Of a stretch of 64,000 nucleotides of DNA, positions 45,884 through 54,280 are shown one piece after another; position 1 is the first letter of the stretch, and each line of letters opens with the position of its first letter. Made by a program: the position numbers and the translations under genes. The stretch is taken from contig NZ_VSSS01000024.1 in assembly GCF_008123425.1 (NCBI RefSeq), positions 278,753 to 342,752 of the forward strand, read 5' to 3'. Below the pieces are notes generated by a model. That model did not search any database. It had not been told where the DNA came from and saw only the letters and a list, made by a program, of their open reading frames with translations. The stretch comes from Bradyrhizobium rifense. GTDB taxonomy: Bacteria > Pseudomonadota > Alphaproteobacteria > Rhizobiales > Xanthobacteraceae.

Positions 45884-47671
45884 ATGAACGAAAACGACAT
45901 CCGCGGCTTCATCGCCGAGGTGAAGCAAGGCACGCTCTCGCGGCGCTCGTTCATCCAGACCATGGCTGCGGTCGGGATCGCAGCGCCAGTCGCGAGCCAG
46001 ATCCTGCTCTGGAACGACGTGGCGATGGCGGACGCCACGCTGGCCTACAAGCCGACCAAGGCCGGCGGCGGCGGTCCGCTCAAGCTCCTGCTCTGGCAGG
46101 CCCCGACGCTGCTCAATCCGCATTTTGCGCTCGGCACCAAGGACCAGGTCGCCTCGCGCGTCTTTTTCGAGCCGCTTGCGGGCTGGGACAAGGAAGGCAA
46201 CCTCATCCCTTGCCTCGCCGCCGAGGTCCCGACCAAGGCGAATGGCGGCCTCTCCGCCGACGGCACCACCGTGATCTGGAAGCTGAAGCAGGGCGTGCGA
46301 TGGCATGACGGCAAGCCCTTCACCGCCGACGATGTCGTCTTCACCTGGCAATACGCCGCGGATCTCGCCACCGCCGCCTACACCACGGGATCCTATCAGA
46401 ACATCACTGTCGAGAAGATCGACGACTACACCGTCAAGGTGACCTTCAAGGCGCCGACCCCGTTCTGGGCCGATCCCTTCGTGGGCTCGGTCGGTCAGAT
46501 CCTGCCGAGGCATCATTTTGGCGACTATGTCGGCGCGAAGTCGCGCGACGCGCCGGGCAATCTGAAGCCGGTCGGCACCGGTCCCTACAAATTCGTCGAG
46601 TTCAAGCCGGGCGATCTGGTTCGGGCCGAACGCAACCCCGATTATCACGTCAAAAACCAGCCCTATTTCGACACGTTCGAGATCAAGGGTGGCGGCGACG
46701 CGGTCTCCGCGGCGCGCGCCGTGCTGCAGACCGGCGAATACGACTATGCCTGGAACCTGCTGGTGGAGGACGAGATCCTCAAGCGCATGGAGGCCGGCGG
46801 CAAAGGCAAGGTAGAGTTCACAATCTCCGGCGGCGTCGAGTTCATCATCCTCAACACGACCGACCCGTGGACCGAGGTCGACAGCGAACGCTCCAGCGCC
46901 AAGACCACGCATCCGACGCTGTCCGACCCGGCTGTGCGCCGGGCGCTCAACCTGCTGATCGACCGCGACGGGATCCAGAAATTCATCTACGGCCGCGGCG
47001 CCGTCGCAACCGCAAGCTTCGTCAACCAGCCCGGCCAGTTCAAGTCGAGAAAGCTGAGCTTCGAGTTCAATGTCGACAAGGCGAACAAGATTCTCGACGA
47101 GGCCGGCTGGAAGATGGGCGCGGACGGCATCCGTGAGAAGGACGGCAAGAAGCTCAAATATGTGTTCCAGACGTCGATCAACGCGCCACGCCAGAAGACG
47201 CAGGCCATCATCAAGCAGGCTTGCCAGAAGGCCGGCATCGAGATCGAGCTCAAATCGGTCACCGCATCGGTGTTCTTCTCCTCCGACGTCGGCAACCCCG
47301 ACACCTATTCGAAATTCTATTGCGACATCGAGATGTACAACACGACGATGCCGCAGCCCGATCCGGAGCGGTTCCTGAACCAGTGCGTCTCCTGGGAGAT
47401 CGCCAACAAGGACAACAAATGGCTCGGCCGCAACGTCTCGCGCTGGTCCGATCCCGAGGCGGACAAGGCCTACAAGGCCGCGCAACAGGAGCTCGACCCG
47501 GTCAAGCGCGCCGCGCTGCTGATCAAGGTCAATGAGATCTTCTGCGAAGCCAACATCTTCCTGCCGCTGCTGTCGCGCTACATCACCGGCGGCGCCGTCA
47601 ACAACCTCATGACCGACATCTCGGGGTGGGACGTCACGACGTGGAATGTGGCGAGCTGGTATCGGAGCTGA
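45884..47671 (+). CDS. Peptide/opine-type ABC substrate-binding protein (SBP_bac_5)
   Basis: A 595-residue periplasmic protein. It has a twin-arginine signal (SRRSFIQTMAAVGIAAPVAS, RR at residues 20-21), so it is probably exported folded by Tat. The mature part has YKPTKAGGGGPLKLLLWQAP, VIWKLKQGVRWHDGKPFTADDVVFTW (split) and VRRALNLLIDRDGIQKFIYG, all typical of DppA/OppA-like proteins. The ATG at 45884 has GGAGG seven bases upstream. No permease or ATPase genes of this class are adjacent, so it is an orphan component. Ligand unknown. Confidence 0.85.
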   Translation: MNENDIRGFIAEVKQGTLSRRSFIQTMAAVGIAAPVASQILLWNDVAMADATLAYKPTKAGGGGPLKLLLWQAPTLLNPHFALGTKDQVASRVFFEPLAGWDKEGNLIPCLAAEVPTKANGGLSADGTTVIWKLKQGVRWHDGKPFTADDVVFTWQYAADLATAAYTTGSYQNITVEKIDDYTVKVTFKAPTPFWADPFVGSVGQILPRHHFGDYVGAKSRDAPGNLKPVGTGPYKFVEFKPGDLVRAERNPDYHVKNQPYFDTFEIKGGGDAVSAARAVLQTGEYDYAWNLLVEDEILKRMEAGGKGKVEFTISGGVEFIILNTTDPWTEVDSERSSAKTTHPTLSDPAVRRALNLLIDRDGIQKFIYGRGAVATASFVNQPGQFKSRKLSFEFNVDKANKILDEAGWKMGADGIREKDGKKLKYVFQTSINAPRQKTQAIIKQACQKAGIEIELKSVTASVFFSSDVGNPDTYSKFYCDIEMYNTTMPQPDPERFLNQCVSWEIANKDNKWLGRNVSRWSDPEADKAYKAAQQELDPVKRAALLIKVNEIFCEANIFLPLLSRYITGGAVNNLMTDISGWDVTTWNVASWYRS

Positions 47672-47721
47672 CCGTCGCCGCCCGAGCACCCGGCTCCGCC
47701 ATCAGCGCGCAACGAAGGTAC

Positions 47722-47745
47722 GAGTGAGCGCGTCAACGCTCACTC
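47722..47745 (+). terminator. Weak terminator after the binding-protein gene
   Basis: Arms GAGTGAGCG (47722-47730) and CGCTCACTC (47737-47745) with a 6-base loop, followed by CTTCT. It lies 50 bases past the stop codon. Confidence 0.5.
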
Positions 47746-47899
47746 CTTCTAACACAACCTAACAAGCAATCGTCGCGGCATGCGGTAAGTGTCGTGACAT
47801 GAATGCGATCGGGTTTTCCAAAACACACGATTATCAGCGGGAGATCGTATAAGCATCTTCGCGCTGGTTGCAGCGACATGTTCATGGGAGACGCAGGCA

Positions 47900-48300
47900 A
47901 TGGCCACGAACGGACTCATCACCATCAAGAGCAATTTTGGACCTGCGGACACGATGAAGCGGCTCGAGGCCGAGGTGAAGACCAGGGGCCTCACCGTCTT
48001 CGCCCATGTCGATCACGCCGCGGGGCGGCCGCCGTCGACCTGAAGCTGCGACCGACTGACCTTCTCATCTTCGGCAATGCCAAGGGCGGCACGCCGTTGA
48101 TGCAACAGGCGCAGACTGTCGGCATCGACCTGCCGCTGAAGGCGCTGGTCTGGCAGGACGTGCAAGGCGCGACCTGGCTGTCCTACAATGATCCGGCCTA
48201 TCTCGCCGGCCGTCACGGCATTGGCGAACCGGCCAATGCTGCGGTTGCCGCAATGACGGGAGCGCTGCATGCAATCGCGACCAAGGCCACCGCGCCATAG
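47900..48300 (+). pseudogene. DUF302 protein gene with a frameshift
   Basis: The first frame reads MATNGLITIKSNFGPADTMK and continues to HVDHAAGRPPST with a stop at 48041-48043. The next frame, shifted by one base loss, resumes the DUF302 family sequence with VDLKLRPTDLLIFGNAKGGTPL and runs to 48298-48300 (KATAP). The break lies in a GC-rich run around 48020-48035. If one base were restored, a normal protein of about 133 residues would result. This is a true pseudogene or a base missed in the sequence. Confidence 0.78.
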
Positions 48301-48339
48301 CGCGACGGCCGCACAATATAGGCGCAAGAGGAGAGGCCC

Positions 48340-48657
48340 ATGACCAACACCGACAATCAGTCGCTCGCGCCATCCAGCCCCGGAGGCGGCAAGGTCGCCA
48401 GATGGGTCGTCATCGCGGTGCTGTCCGTTCTGCTCGTTGCTGCCTGTAGTCTCGGCTATCTCGGCTGGACCAGCACGGACACCAAGGTGCCGGAAGCCGG
48501 CTATGTCGCGTTGGTGCTCGGCGTCGTGTTCTCGCTGCTCGTCGGCGCCGGGCTGATGGCGCTGGTGTTCTACAGCAGCCGCAAAGGCTACGACGAACCG
48601 GTCGTGCTGATCCCCGAACCGGAGAGCGATCCGGACGATGGACGCGGCCCGCGCTGA
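48340..48657 (+). CDS. Small membrane protein with two helices
   Basis: A 105-residue protein with helices at about 20-43 (VARWVVIAVLSVLLVAACSLGYL) and 55-79 (VALVLGVVFSLLVGAGLMALVF), and an acidic C-terminus EPESDPDDGRGPR. AGGAGAGG precedes the ATG. It follows the DUF302 relic by 39 bases. No family was recognised. Confidence 0.6.
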   Translation: MTNTDNQSLAPSSPGGGKVARWVVIAVLSVLLVAACSLGYLGWTSTDTKVPEAGYVALVLGVVFSLLVGAGLMALVFYSSRKGYDEPVVLIPEPESDPDDGRGPR

Positions 48658-48750
48658 CGACACATGATCGCCGCGCGGAACTGGGCTGCGCTGCCGTCTC
48701 TTGGACTTCAGTCAATTGACGGGCTAGTTCTGGCTTGATCCGGAATGCTG

Positions 48751-48784
48751 AAAGGGCCTCGGTGTCGACCGAGGCCCTTTTTCG
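48751..48784 (+). terminator. Rho-independent terminator
   Basis: Stem AAAGGGCCTCGG and CCGAGGCCCTTT around a TGTCGA loop, with T-rich ends at 48778-48782. It has a 12-base stem. It lies 93 bases after the small membrane protein gene and only 33 bases before the ABC permease ATG. Confidence 0.85.
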
Positions 48785-48817
48785 TGCCCGAACGTGTCCC
48801 CATTGCAATTGTCTGAA

Positions 48818-49708
48818 ATGAAGCCATACGACAACAGAGCCTGGTTCCTGGTGCTTCCTGCCCTGGTCATCGTGACCTTCGTCGGAATCCTCCCTCTGGT
48901 CGCCGTCACCAACTACTCCTTCCAGGACCTGTTCAGCCTGAACAACCCCTATTGGGTCGGCGTCGACTGGTACCGGAACATCGTCACGTCGGAACGCTTC
49001 TACGCGAGCTTGGGGCGCAGTTTTCTGTTCTCGGCGATCGTCTTGTCGATCCAGCTGCCGCTCGGCATTTGGATCGCGCTGCTGCTGCAAGGATCGCATC
49101 GCTTTGTCGTCAGCACCGTTCTCGTCCTGATCACCGTGCCGCTCGTGGTGCCCTGGAACATGATCCCGGTGATCTGGCTCAACTTCATCAATCCCAACAT
49201 CGGTCTTGCCGGCCGGACGCTGGCCTGGTTGGGTGTCGCCTTCGACTACAAGTTCGATGCCCTGCACACCTGGATCGTGCTGGTCGTGATGGACACCTGG
49301 CATTGGCTGGGTCTTGTCGTCGTGTTGGCTTACGCCGGCATCTCCAGCATTCCGCCCGCCTACTATCAGGCCGCCGCCATCGACGCGGCGTCGCCATGGC
49401 AGGTGTTCCGCTTCGTTCAGCTGCCGAAAATGAAGACCGTGCTGTCGATGGCCGTGCTGCTTCGTTTCATGGACAGCTTCATGATTTATATCGAGGCCTT
49501 CCGCATCAATGCCGGTGGCCCTGATGGCGCCACCGCATTCCTCAGCCTCGACCTCGGCGAGGAGATTCAGTCCTTCAACTATGGACCGTCCGCCGCCCGC
49601 TCGATCGTCTACTTCCTGATCGTCCTGACGGTCGCCTGGATCTTCAAGGCGGCAACGAGCACACGGGCGCCGGTCGCCATGGAGCCGGCCAAGGAACTCA
49701 CCACGTGA
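48818..49708 (+). CDS. Orphan ABC sugar/polyol permease, MalF-like (GlpP-like)
   Basis: A 296-residue permease with six membrane helices. The first is FLVLPALVIVTFVGILPLVA; the EAA loop is YYQAAAIDAASPWQVFRFVQLPKM (split). Overall it resembles the GlpP permease of rhizobial glycerol importers. The ATG at 48818 is weakly supported, without a good ribosome site; a GTG lies at 48794. A strong terminator stands just upstream, so promoter and leader must fit in about 30 bases, or the pair is poorly expressed. It overlaps the next permease gene by ATGA. Confidence 0.78.
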   Translation: MKPYDNRAWFLVLPALVIVTFVGILPLVAVTNYSFQDLFSLNNPYWVGVDWYRNIVTSERFYASLGRSFLFSAIVLSIQLPLGIWIALLLQGSHRFVVSTVLVLITVPLVVPWNMIPVIWLNFINPNIGLAGRTLAWLGVAFDYKFDALHTWIVLVVMDTWHWLGLVVVLAYAGISSIPPAYYQAAAIDAASPWQVFRFVQLPKMKTVLSMAVLLRFMDSFMIYIEAFRINAGGPDGATAFLSLDLGEEIQSFNYGPSAARSIVYFLIVLTVAWIFKAATSTRAPVAMEPAKELTT

Positions 49709-50502
49709 AGTCGCTGTCATCCGTTGGGCGGATCGCGTTGTTCGCCTTGGTCGGCGCCTTCGTCCTGGTGCCACTGGCCCAGACGATCATCACGAGCTTT
49801 GTGTCGACACTGCCGAGAGCCGGGATCACGGAAGGGCATTTCAGCCTCGTCAACTACCTGAACATCCTTTATTCGCCGGTTCTGAAGGAAGCGATTCTCA
49901 ACTCCATCATTTACGTCGTGCTCAACGTCGCGCTCTGCCTCGGCGTCGGATTGCCGGCCGCCTATGCCTTCGCGCGCTACAGCTTCGTTGGTGACCGGCA
50001 ACTGTTCTTCCTGCTGCTGGTGTTTCGCATCACCCCGACTGTCGTGCTGTCGCTGCCGATCTTCGTGTTGTTCGCACAAGTAGGCCTGGAGAACACACCG
50101 GTCGGCATCGCGCTGGTTCACTGCGTCTTCAACATCCCGATTTCGATCTGGATCCTGGAGGGCTTTATCGCCTCGGTGCCACGCGAGTTCGACGAGACGG
50201 CTTTCCTCGACGGCCATTCGCTTCCCAGCTTCTTCTTCCGCCACCTCATTCCAGCCATTGCGCCGGGCATCGGCGTCACCGCGTTCTTCTGCTTCATCTT
50301 CTCCTGGGTGGAGGTGGTGCTGGCACGCATCCTGACGACGACCGGCGGCAAGCCGATCACCATGGCGATCAACGCGCTGTTCGGCTTCCGAACCGATTTC
50401 GGCCTCGTCATGGCGATGACCGTGCTCGCGCTCGTGCCGGGGGTAGCGATGATCTATTTCGTGCGGAATCATCTCGCCAAGGGTTTTGTGATCCGGACGT
50501 GA
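49705..50502 (+). CDS. Orphan ABC sugar/polyol permease, MalG-like (GlpQ-like)
   Basis: A 265-residue permease. Features are FVLVPLAQTIITSFVSTLP, VLNVALCLGVGLPAAYAFARYSF, the EAA loop PREFDETAFLDGHSLPSFFFRHLIP (split) and the C-terminal end MIYFVRNHLAKGFVIRT, which recalls the GlpQ class. It pairs with the gene at 48818. No binding protein or ATPase is on this strand; the two could use the ATPases of the convergent operon at 54888-56985. It ends 10 bases before the convergent DhaK gene. Confidence 0.8.
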   Translation: MKSLSSVGRIALFALVGAFVLVPLAQTIITSFVSTLPRAGITEGHFSLVNYLNILYSPVLKEAILNSIIYVVLNVALCLGVGLPAAYAFARYSFVGDRQLFFLLLVFRITPTVVLSLPIFVLFAQVGLENTPVGIALVHCVFNIPISIWILEGFIASVPREFDETAFLDGHSLPSFFFRHLIPAIAPGIGVTAFFCFIFSWVEVVLARILTTTGGKPITMAINALFGFRTDFGLVMAMTVLALVPGVAMIYFVRNHLAKGFVIRT

Positions 50503-50512
50503 GCCGAATAGG

Positions 50513-51502
50513 TTAGGTGCCCCATCGAAGCGCCGCGGTATGAACGGGAGCGTCCCACAATTCCTTTGACTGGCTGTCGAGCACGGAGACGGTGATCGAC
50601 GCACCGGCCATGTCGAGGGACGTCACATAGGACCCGGTCAAGAAGCGCGTCGCCGTGATCCCGGCGCCATCCAGAATGCGCTTGGCGCTGTTGGCCATCA
50701 GATAGAGCTCGATCAACGGCGTTGCGCCGAAGCCGTTAACCAGAAGCAGGACTTCGCTGCCCTTGCCCGGTGCGAGATCGTCCAGGATCGCGTTCAGCAT
50801 CTCGGCGGCAATCGCATCGGCAGATGCCAACGGCACCCTGCGGCGACCCGGTTCGCCGTGAATGCCGACACCCATTTCCATTTCGTTGTCAGCCAGGGTG
50901 AAATTCGGCCGGCCCGCCGCCGGAACGGTGCACGGCAGCAGCGCCACGCCCATCGAGCGGGTGCGCCGATTGACGTCATCGCCGAGCGTCTTGAGCGCGG
51001 CGAGCGGCATGCCCTTTTCGGCCGCGGCGCCGACCATCTTTTCCACGATCAGCGTGCCGGCGACGCCGCGACGGCCGGTCGTGTAGGTCGATTTCTCGAC
51101 CGCGACGTCGTCATTGGTCACGACGCTGACGATCTCGCGCCCTGCCATCTCGGCGGCCATCGTGAAATTCATCACGTCGCCTTCGTAGTTCTTGACGATG
51201 AAGAGCACGCCTGCCCCGGTGTCGACGGCCTCGGCCGCCTCGATCATCTGATCCGGCGTCGGCGACGTGAAGACCTGGCCCGGACACGCGGCATCGAGCA
51301 TGCCGACACCGACGAACCCCGCATGGAGCGGTTCATGGCCGGAGCCGCCGCCCGAGATGAGCGCAACCTTGCCAGGCTTCAGGGTGCGGCGGCGCACGAA
51401 CTTCCGCTCGGCGCCAAGCAGCAGGATATCGGCATGTGCAGCCGCCAACCCATCGAGACTCTCTTCGAGCACCGTGTCGGCGCTGTTGATCAGCTTTTTC
51501 AT
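50513..51502 (-). CDS. dhaK: Dihydroxyacetone kinase, ketone-binding subunit DhaK
   Basis: A 329-residue protein. Motifs are LISGGGSGHEPLHAGFVGVGMLDAACPG (split) and the covalent substrate-binding His in EMGVGIHGEPG; KNYEGDVMNFTMAAEMA is also conserved. DhaK holds dihydroxyacetone as a hemiaminal and receives phosphate from ADP-bound DhaL. It is the last gene of the operon, after the HTH gene, and has GGGAGG before the ATG. Relatives with changed specificity act on erythrulose, so another short ketose is possible. Confidence 0.9.
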   Translation of the reverse strand: MKKLINSADTVLEESLDGLAAAHADILLLGAERKFVRRRTLKPGKVALISGGGSGHEPLHAGFVGVGMLDAACPGQVFTSPTPDQMIEAAEAVDTGAGVLFIVKNYEGDVMNFTMAAEMAGREIVSVVTNDDVAVEKSTYTTGRRGVAGTLIVEKMVGAAAEKGMPLAALKTLGDDVNRRTRSMGVALLPCTVPAAGRPNFTLADNEMEMGVGIHGEPGRRRVPLASADAIAAEMLNAILDDLAPGKGSEVLLLVNGFGATPLIELYLMANSAKRILDGAGITATRFLTGSYVTSLDMAGASITVSVLDSQSKELWDAPVHTAALRWGT

Positions 51503-51540
51503 GGCGTCCTCCCGGTTATCTTTTTTGCAGTCCGAATTCG

Positions 51541-51972
51541 TCAGCCGATGCTTTCGGCGTAGCGCGCGAGCTGAGCAGCAAAGTCGACGATGAGCTGCTC
51601 GAGCGCGCGATTCTTCTTGTCGTCACCGAGATCGGGCACCGTCACCGTAACGACGCGTGTGCGCGCCTCGCGGTGGGCGCCGCGCAGCCGCCCCGGGTGC
51701 GCACGGCCATAGGCTTTGAGGAAAGCCGCGCGCTCGGCACCTGCGAGATGGCAGACCTCGAAGATAATCGGGACATGCTTTGCCGGGATCGGCACCAGAT
51801 AAGCCGGATTGGTGATCTGGCTGACGAAGGAACGGTTCTTGCCGAGCGCCGCCGCGAGCTTCAACCGCGTACCCGATGGCCGGTTGTCGAGCGCCCGCCG
51901 CAGGATGAGCTTGTAGTCCGCGACATTGCTGTCGCCCGGCCGGCTTGTGTCTTCGCCTGCATCGTCGGTCAT
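51541..51972 (-). CDS. HTH protein of the dihydroxyacetone kinase operon
   Basis: A 143-residue protein with a lambda-repressor-like helix-turn-helix at about 35-60: RLKLAAALGKNRSFVSQITN. The middle (IPAKHVPIIFEVCHLAGAERAAFLKAYGRAHP, split) and the C-terminal helix KKNRALEQLIVDFAAQLARY suggest a dimerisation region. Its ATG overlaps the enzyme I stop by four bases. It may regulate the operon, in place of the DhaR found with enteric dhaKLM; no data here prove this. Confidence 0.7.
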   Translation of the reverse strand: MTDDAGEDTSRPGDSNVADYKLILRRALDNRPSGTRLKLAAALGKNRSFVSQITNPAYLVPIPAKHVPIIFEVCHLAGAERAAFLKAYGRAHPGRLRGAHREARTRVVTVTVPDLGDDKKNRALEQLIVDFAAQLARYAESIG

Positions 51973-53594
51973 GCGGTCACCCCGGCGATGGCGGCCTTGA
52001 GCCGCGCCACCGCAATCGGCGAGACCGAGAGCGTCGTCAGCCCGGTTGCCAGCAGCGCCTTCGTCAAGCGCGTGTCGGCCGCCGCATCGCCACAGAGCGA
52101 GACTTCGACGCCGCGCTTGCGCCCGGCCTCAACGGTGCGCGCGATCAGCGCGAGCACGGCCGGATGACCGGCATCGTTGAGGTCGGCGACAGCGCCGATA
52201 TCGCGCGCCGCAGCCATCGTATATTGGGTGAGGTCGTTCGACCCGATGGAATAGAATGCCGCGCCGAAATCTTCCGCGCATAGCGCTGCCGCCGGGACCT
52301 CGACCATGATGCCGAGCGGCGGCCGGGCACAGGCGATGCCCTCTGCCCTGAGCGCCGCAAACTCCACATCCAGCATGACGTTGGCACGATCTACCTCCGC
52401 GGGGACCGCGATCATCGGCAACATCACCTTCAGCGTCCCATGGACGGCCGCACGGCACAGCGCCCGCAACTGCACGCGAAACACCTCCGGCCGCGCAAGC
52501 GAGAGCCGGATCCCGCGCAGGCCCAGGAATGGATTGCGCTCGCCATCGACCGTCAGGCCGGCAATTGGCTTGTCGCCGCCAGCATCGAGGGTGCGAATCG
52601 TCACCGGCCGTTCCGCAGCCCATTCGAGAATGCGCCGATAGACCGCGTATTGCGCATCCTCGCCGGGCAGGCCCCTCGATCCCTCGAACAGAAACTCCGT
52701 CCGCACGAGGCCGATGCCGTCGCAGATGGCGGGATCGAGGCCCGCAAGATCTTCGGGCGCGGCAACATTGAGCAGGACGGTGATGCGCCGGCCATCGGCC
52801 GTCAGCGCCGGTTTGAGGCGACCGGCATCAGCAGCAAGCTGCGCAGCATTCGCGGCCGCCATGCGATGCTCGAACAGGCGGCGCGTTTCGGGCTTGGGAT
52901 CAAAGATCACGGTGCCGGTGTCACCGTCGACCAGCGCCAATGACGGCGGTTGCCCGTTCCATGGCAATGGACCCAATCCGACCACCATCGGGGCGCCGCG
53001 CGATCGCGCGAGCATCGCGACATGCGACGACGGCGATCCGGCTGCAAGCGCAATAGCGCCGCCACGGGTCCAGTCGACGGCAAGGAACGTCGACGGCGAA
53101 ATGTCATCACCCATGACGACAGAATCGCCGGAGATCTTTGCGACCGCATCCGCGCCATTCAGACCCGCGAGCACGCGGTCACGAATGTCGACCAGATCGG
53201 CGGCACGGGCCCGGAAATATTCCTCATCCGCCGCGCGATAGCCGGCGATCTCCGCGTCGAGTGCCGCGCGCCAGGCATCATCGGCCGCCGTACCAGCCGC
53301 AATAGCTTCGTAGGCCCCCTCCGCAAGCGCATCGTCGCCGAGCATCGCGACCTGGAATTCCAGGATCTCCGCGGCCTCGCCATGAACCGTTGCGATCAGG
53401 TCGGCAAGCTCCACTGCTGCTCCCTCGATCGCCACTTTCAGCGCTGCGGCCTCCTGAGCGGGATCGCCCTTCGCCGCTCTGCTCGCCGCGGCACTCGTCA
53501 GCACGGCGACCGGGCCGATGGCGAGACCTGGCGAGGCGGGATGGCCGGTGAGATGGATCTCGCCCACGATTCTAGGCCTCGCCGAAACCGTCAT
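51969..53594 (-). CDS. PTS enzyme I for the dihydroxyacetone kinase phosphorelay
   Basis: A 541-residue PEP-utilising enzyme. The N-terminal domain starts EIHLTGHPASPGLAIGPVAV; the phosphorylated His is in GSPSSHVAMLARSRGAPMVVG (SPSSH where TSH is usual); the PEP domain has GIGLVRTEFLFEGSRGLPG, RTLDAGGDKPI, NPFLGLRGIRL and the catalytic SLCGDAAADTR. It should phosphorylate the HPr encoded just upstream. The ATG at 53594 overlaps the HPr gene by 23 bases. It has no GAF domain, unlike nitrogen-type PtsP. Confidence 0.87.
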   Translation of the reverse strand: MTVSARPRIVGEIHLTGHPASPGLAIGPVAVLTSAAASRAAKGDPAQEAAALKVAIEGAAVELADLIATVHGEAAEILEFQVAMLGDDALAEGAYEAIAAGTAADDAWRAALDAEIAGYRAADEEYFRARAADLVDIRDRVLAGLNGADAVAKISGDSVVMGDDISPSTFLAVDWTRGGAIALAAGSPSSHVAMLARSRGAPMVVGLGPLPWNGQPPSLALVDGDTGTVIFDPKPETRRLFEHRMAAANAAQLAADAGRLKPALTADGRRITVLLNVAAPEDLAGLDPAICDGIGLVRTEFLFEGSRGLPGEDAQYAVYRRILEWAAERPVTIRTLDAGGDKPIAGLTVDGERNPFLGLRGIRLSLARPEVFRVQLRALCRAAVHGTLKVMLPMIAVPAEVDRANVMLDVEFAALRAEGIACARPPLGIMVEVPAAALCAEDFGAAFYSIGSNDLTQYTMAAARDIGAVADLNDAGHPAVLALIARTVEAGRKRGVEVSLCGDAAADTRLTKALLATGLTTLSVSPIAVARLKAAIAGVTA

Positions 53595-53886
53595 GCACCA
53601 GCGCCAGCATCGCCGCGAGCGCTGCCTCGCCGTCAGGGCCAGCGATGCGGAAATGCAGCGTTGCACCCTGCGGCGCCTTCACACGCATCACCTTCACCGG
53701 GCTCTTGGCGTCCGTCCAGGGTCCATCGGTGGCGAGCGCAATCTCGATCTTTGCGGTAAAGCCTTTCGCCAATTGCGTGAGCTTCACCGATGGCCGCGCG
53801 TGCAGGCCGACCGGATTGACGAGGACCGCGGAGGCGGTCAGCGTCGCAAACGTCTGGGCCGCCCGGTTGGCGTTGGCATCATGCAT
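53572..53886 (-). CDS. HPr-like phosphocarrier
   Basis: A 104-residue protein. The active-site His is in VNPVGLHARPSVKLTQLAKG. The regulatory-serine region reads TDAKSPVKVMRVKAPQG, where canonical HPr has a kinase-target serine after S-I-M; the sequence here departs from it. It carries phosphate from enzyme I to DhaM. It overlaps the DhaM gene by eight bases and the enzyme I gene by 23. In E. coli these domains are fused in one DhaM polypeptide. Confidence 0.88.
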   Translation of the reverse strand: MHDANANRAAQTFATLTASAVLVNPVGLHARPSVKLTQLAKGFTAKIEIALATDGPWTDAKSPVKVMRVKAPQGATLHFRIAGPDGEAALAAMLALVHDGFGEA

Positions 53887-54280
53887 AGAATTCCTCCGCG
53901 CTGCGCTTGACGGCGGCCAGCGGCGAGCCGCCCGAAGACTCGGTCGCAGCGATCACAGCGCCCTCGACCACCGGGGCATTGCAAACCAGGACGCGCGCGC
54001 GTCGATCTTCAGGGAGCATCTCCACCGCCATCTCCGAATTGGTCTCGGCACCACCGAGATCGACAAGGATCGCGACGCCTGCCGGTGACCAGGCCGTCTC
54101 GATTGCTTCGAGGATTCCTGCAACGTTCGTACCGAGTCCGCCATCGACATCGCCACCGGTCCAGGCCAGCGGGACAGCGTCCCCAACCATCTGGCGCACC
54201 ATATCGGCCGCGCCTTCCGCGATCTTCGGCGAATGCGACACGATGACAATTCCGACATTGCCGGGACGTAAACTGCTCAT
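53879..54280 (-). CDS. dhaM: Dihydroxyacetone kinase phosphoryl donor subunit DhaM (EIIA-like domain only)
   Basis: A 133-residue protein of the EIIA-mannose fold. The phospho-His is in VGIVIVSHSPKIAEGAADMVRQM (split), with GGLGTNVAGILEAIE and VAILVDLGGAETNSEMAVEM. It lacks the HPr and enzyme I parts that enteric DhaM carries; these are separate genes just downstream. DhaM rephosphorylates ADP tightly bound to DhaL. It overlaps dhaL by ATGA. Confidence 0.9.
   Translation of the reverse strand: MSSLRPGNVGIVIVSHSPKIAEGAADMVRQMVGDAVPLAWTGGDVDGGLGTNVAGILEAIETAWSPAGVAILVDLGGAETNSEMAVEMLPEDRRARVLVCNAPVVEGAVIAATESSGGSPLAAVKRSAEEFYA

Noticed and set aside
48410..49774. A 454-codon minus-strand frame across the small membrane protein and permease genes
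   Set aside because: It crosses a terminator and contains only antisense-type His/Arg/Asp-rich sequence.
50513..51502. Fused ATP-dependent dihydroxyacetone kinase
   Set aside because: DhaK and DhaL are separate genes and DhaM, HPr and enzyme I are present, so the PTS-dependent form applies.
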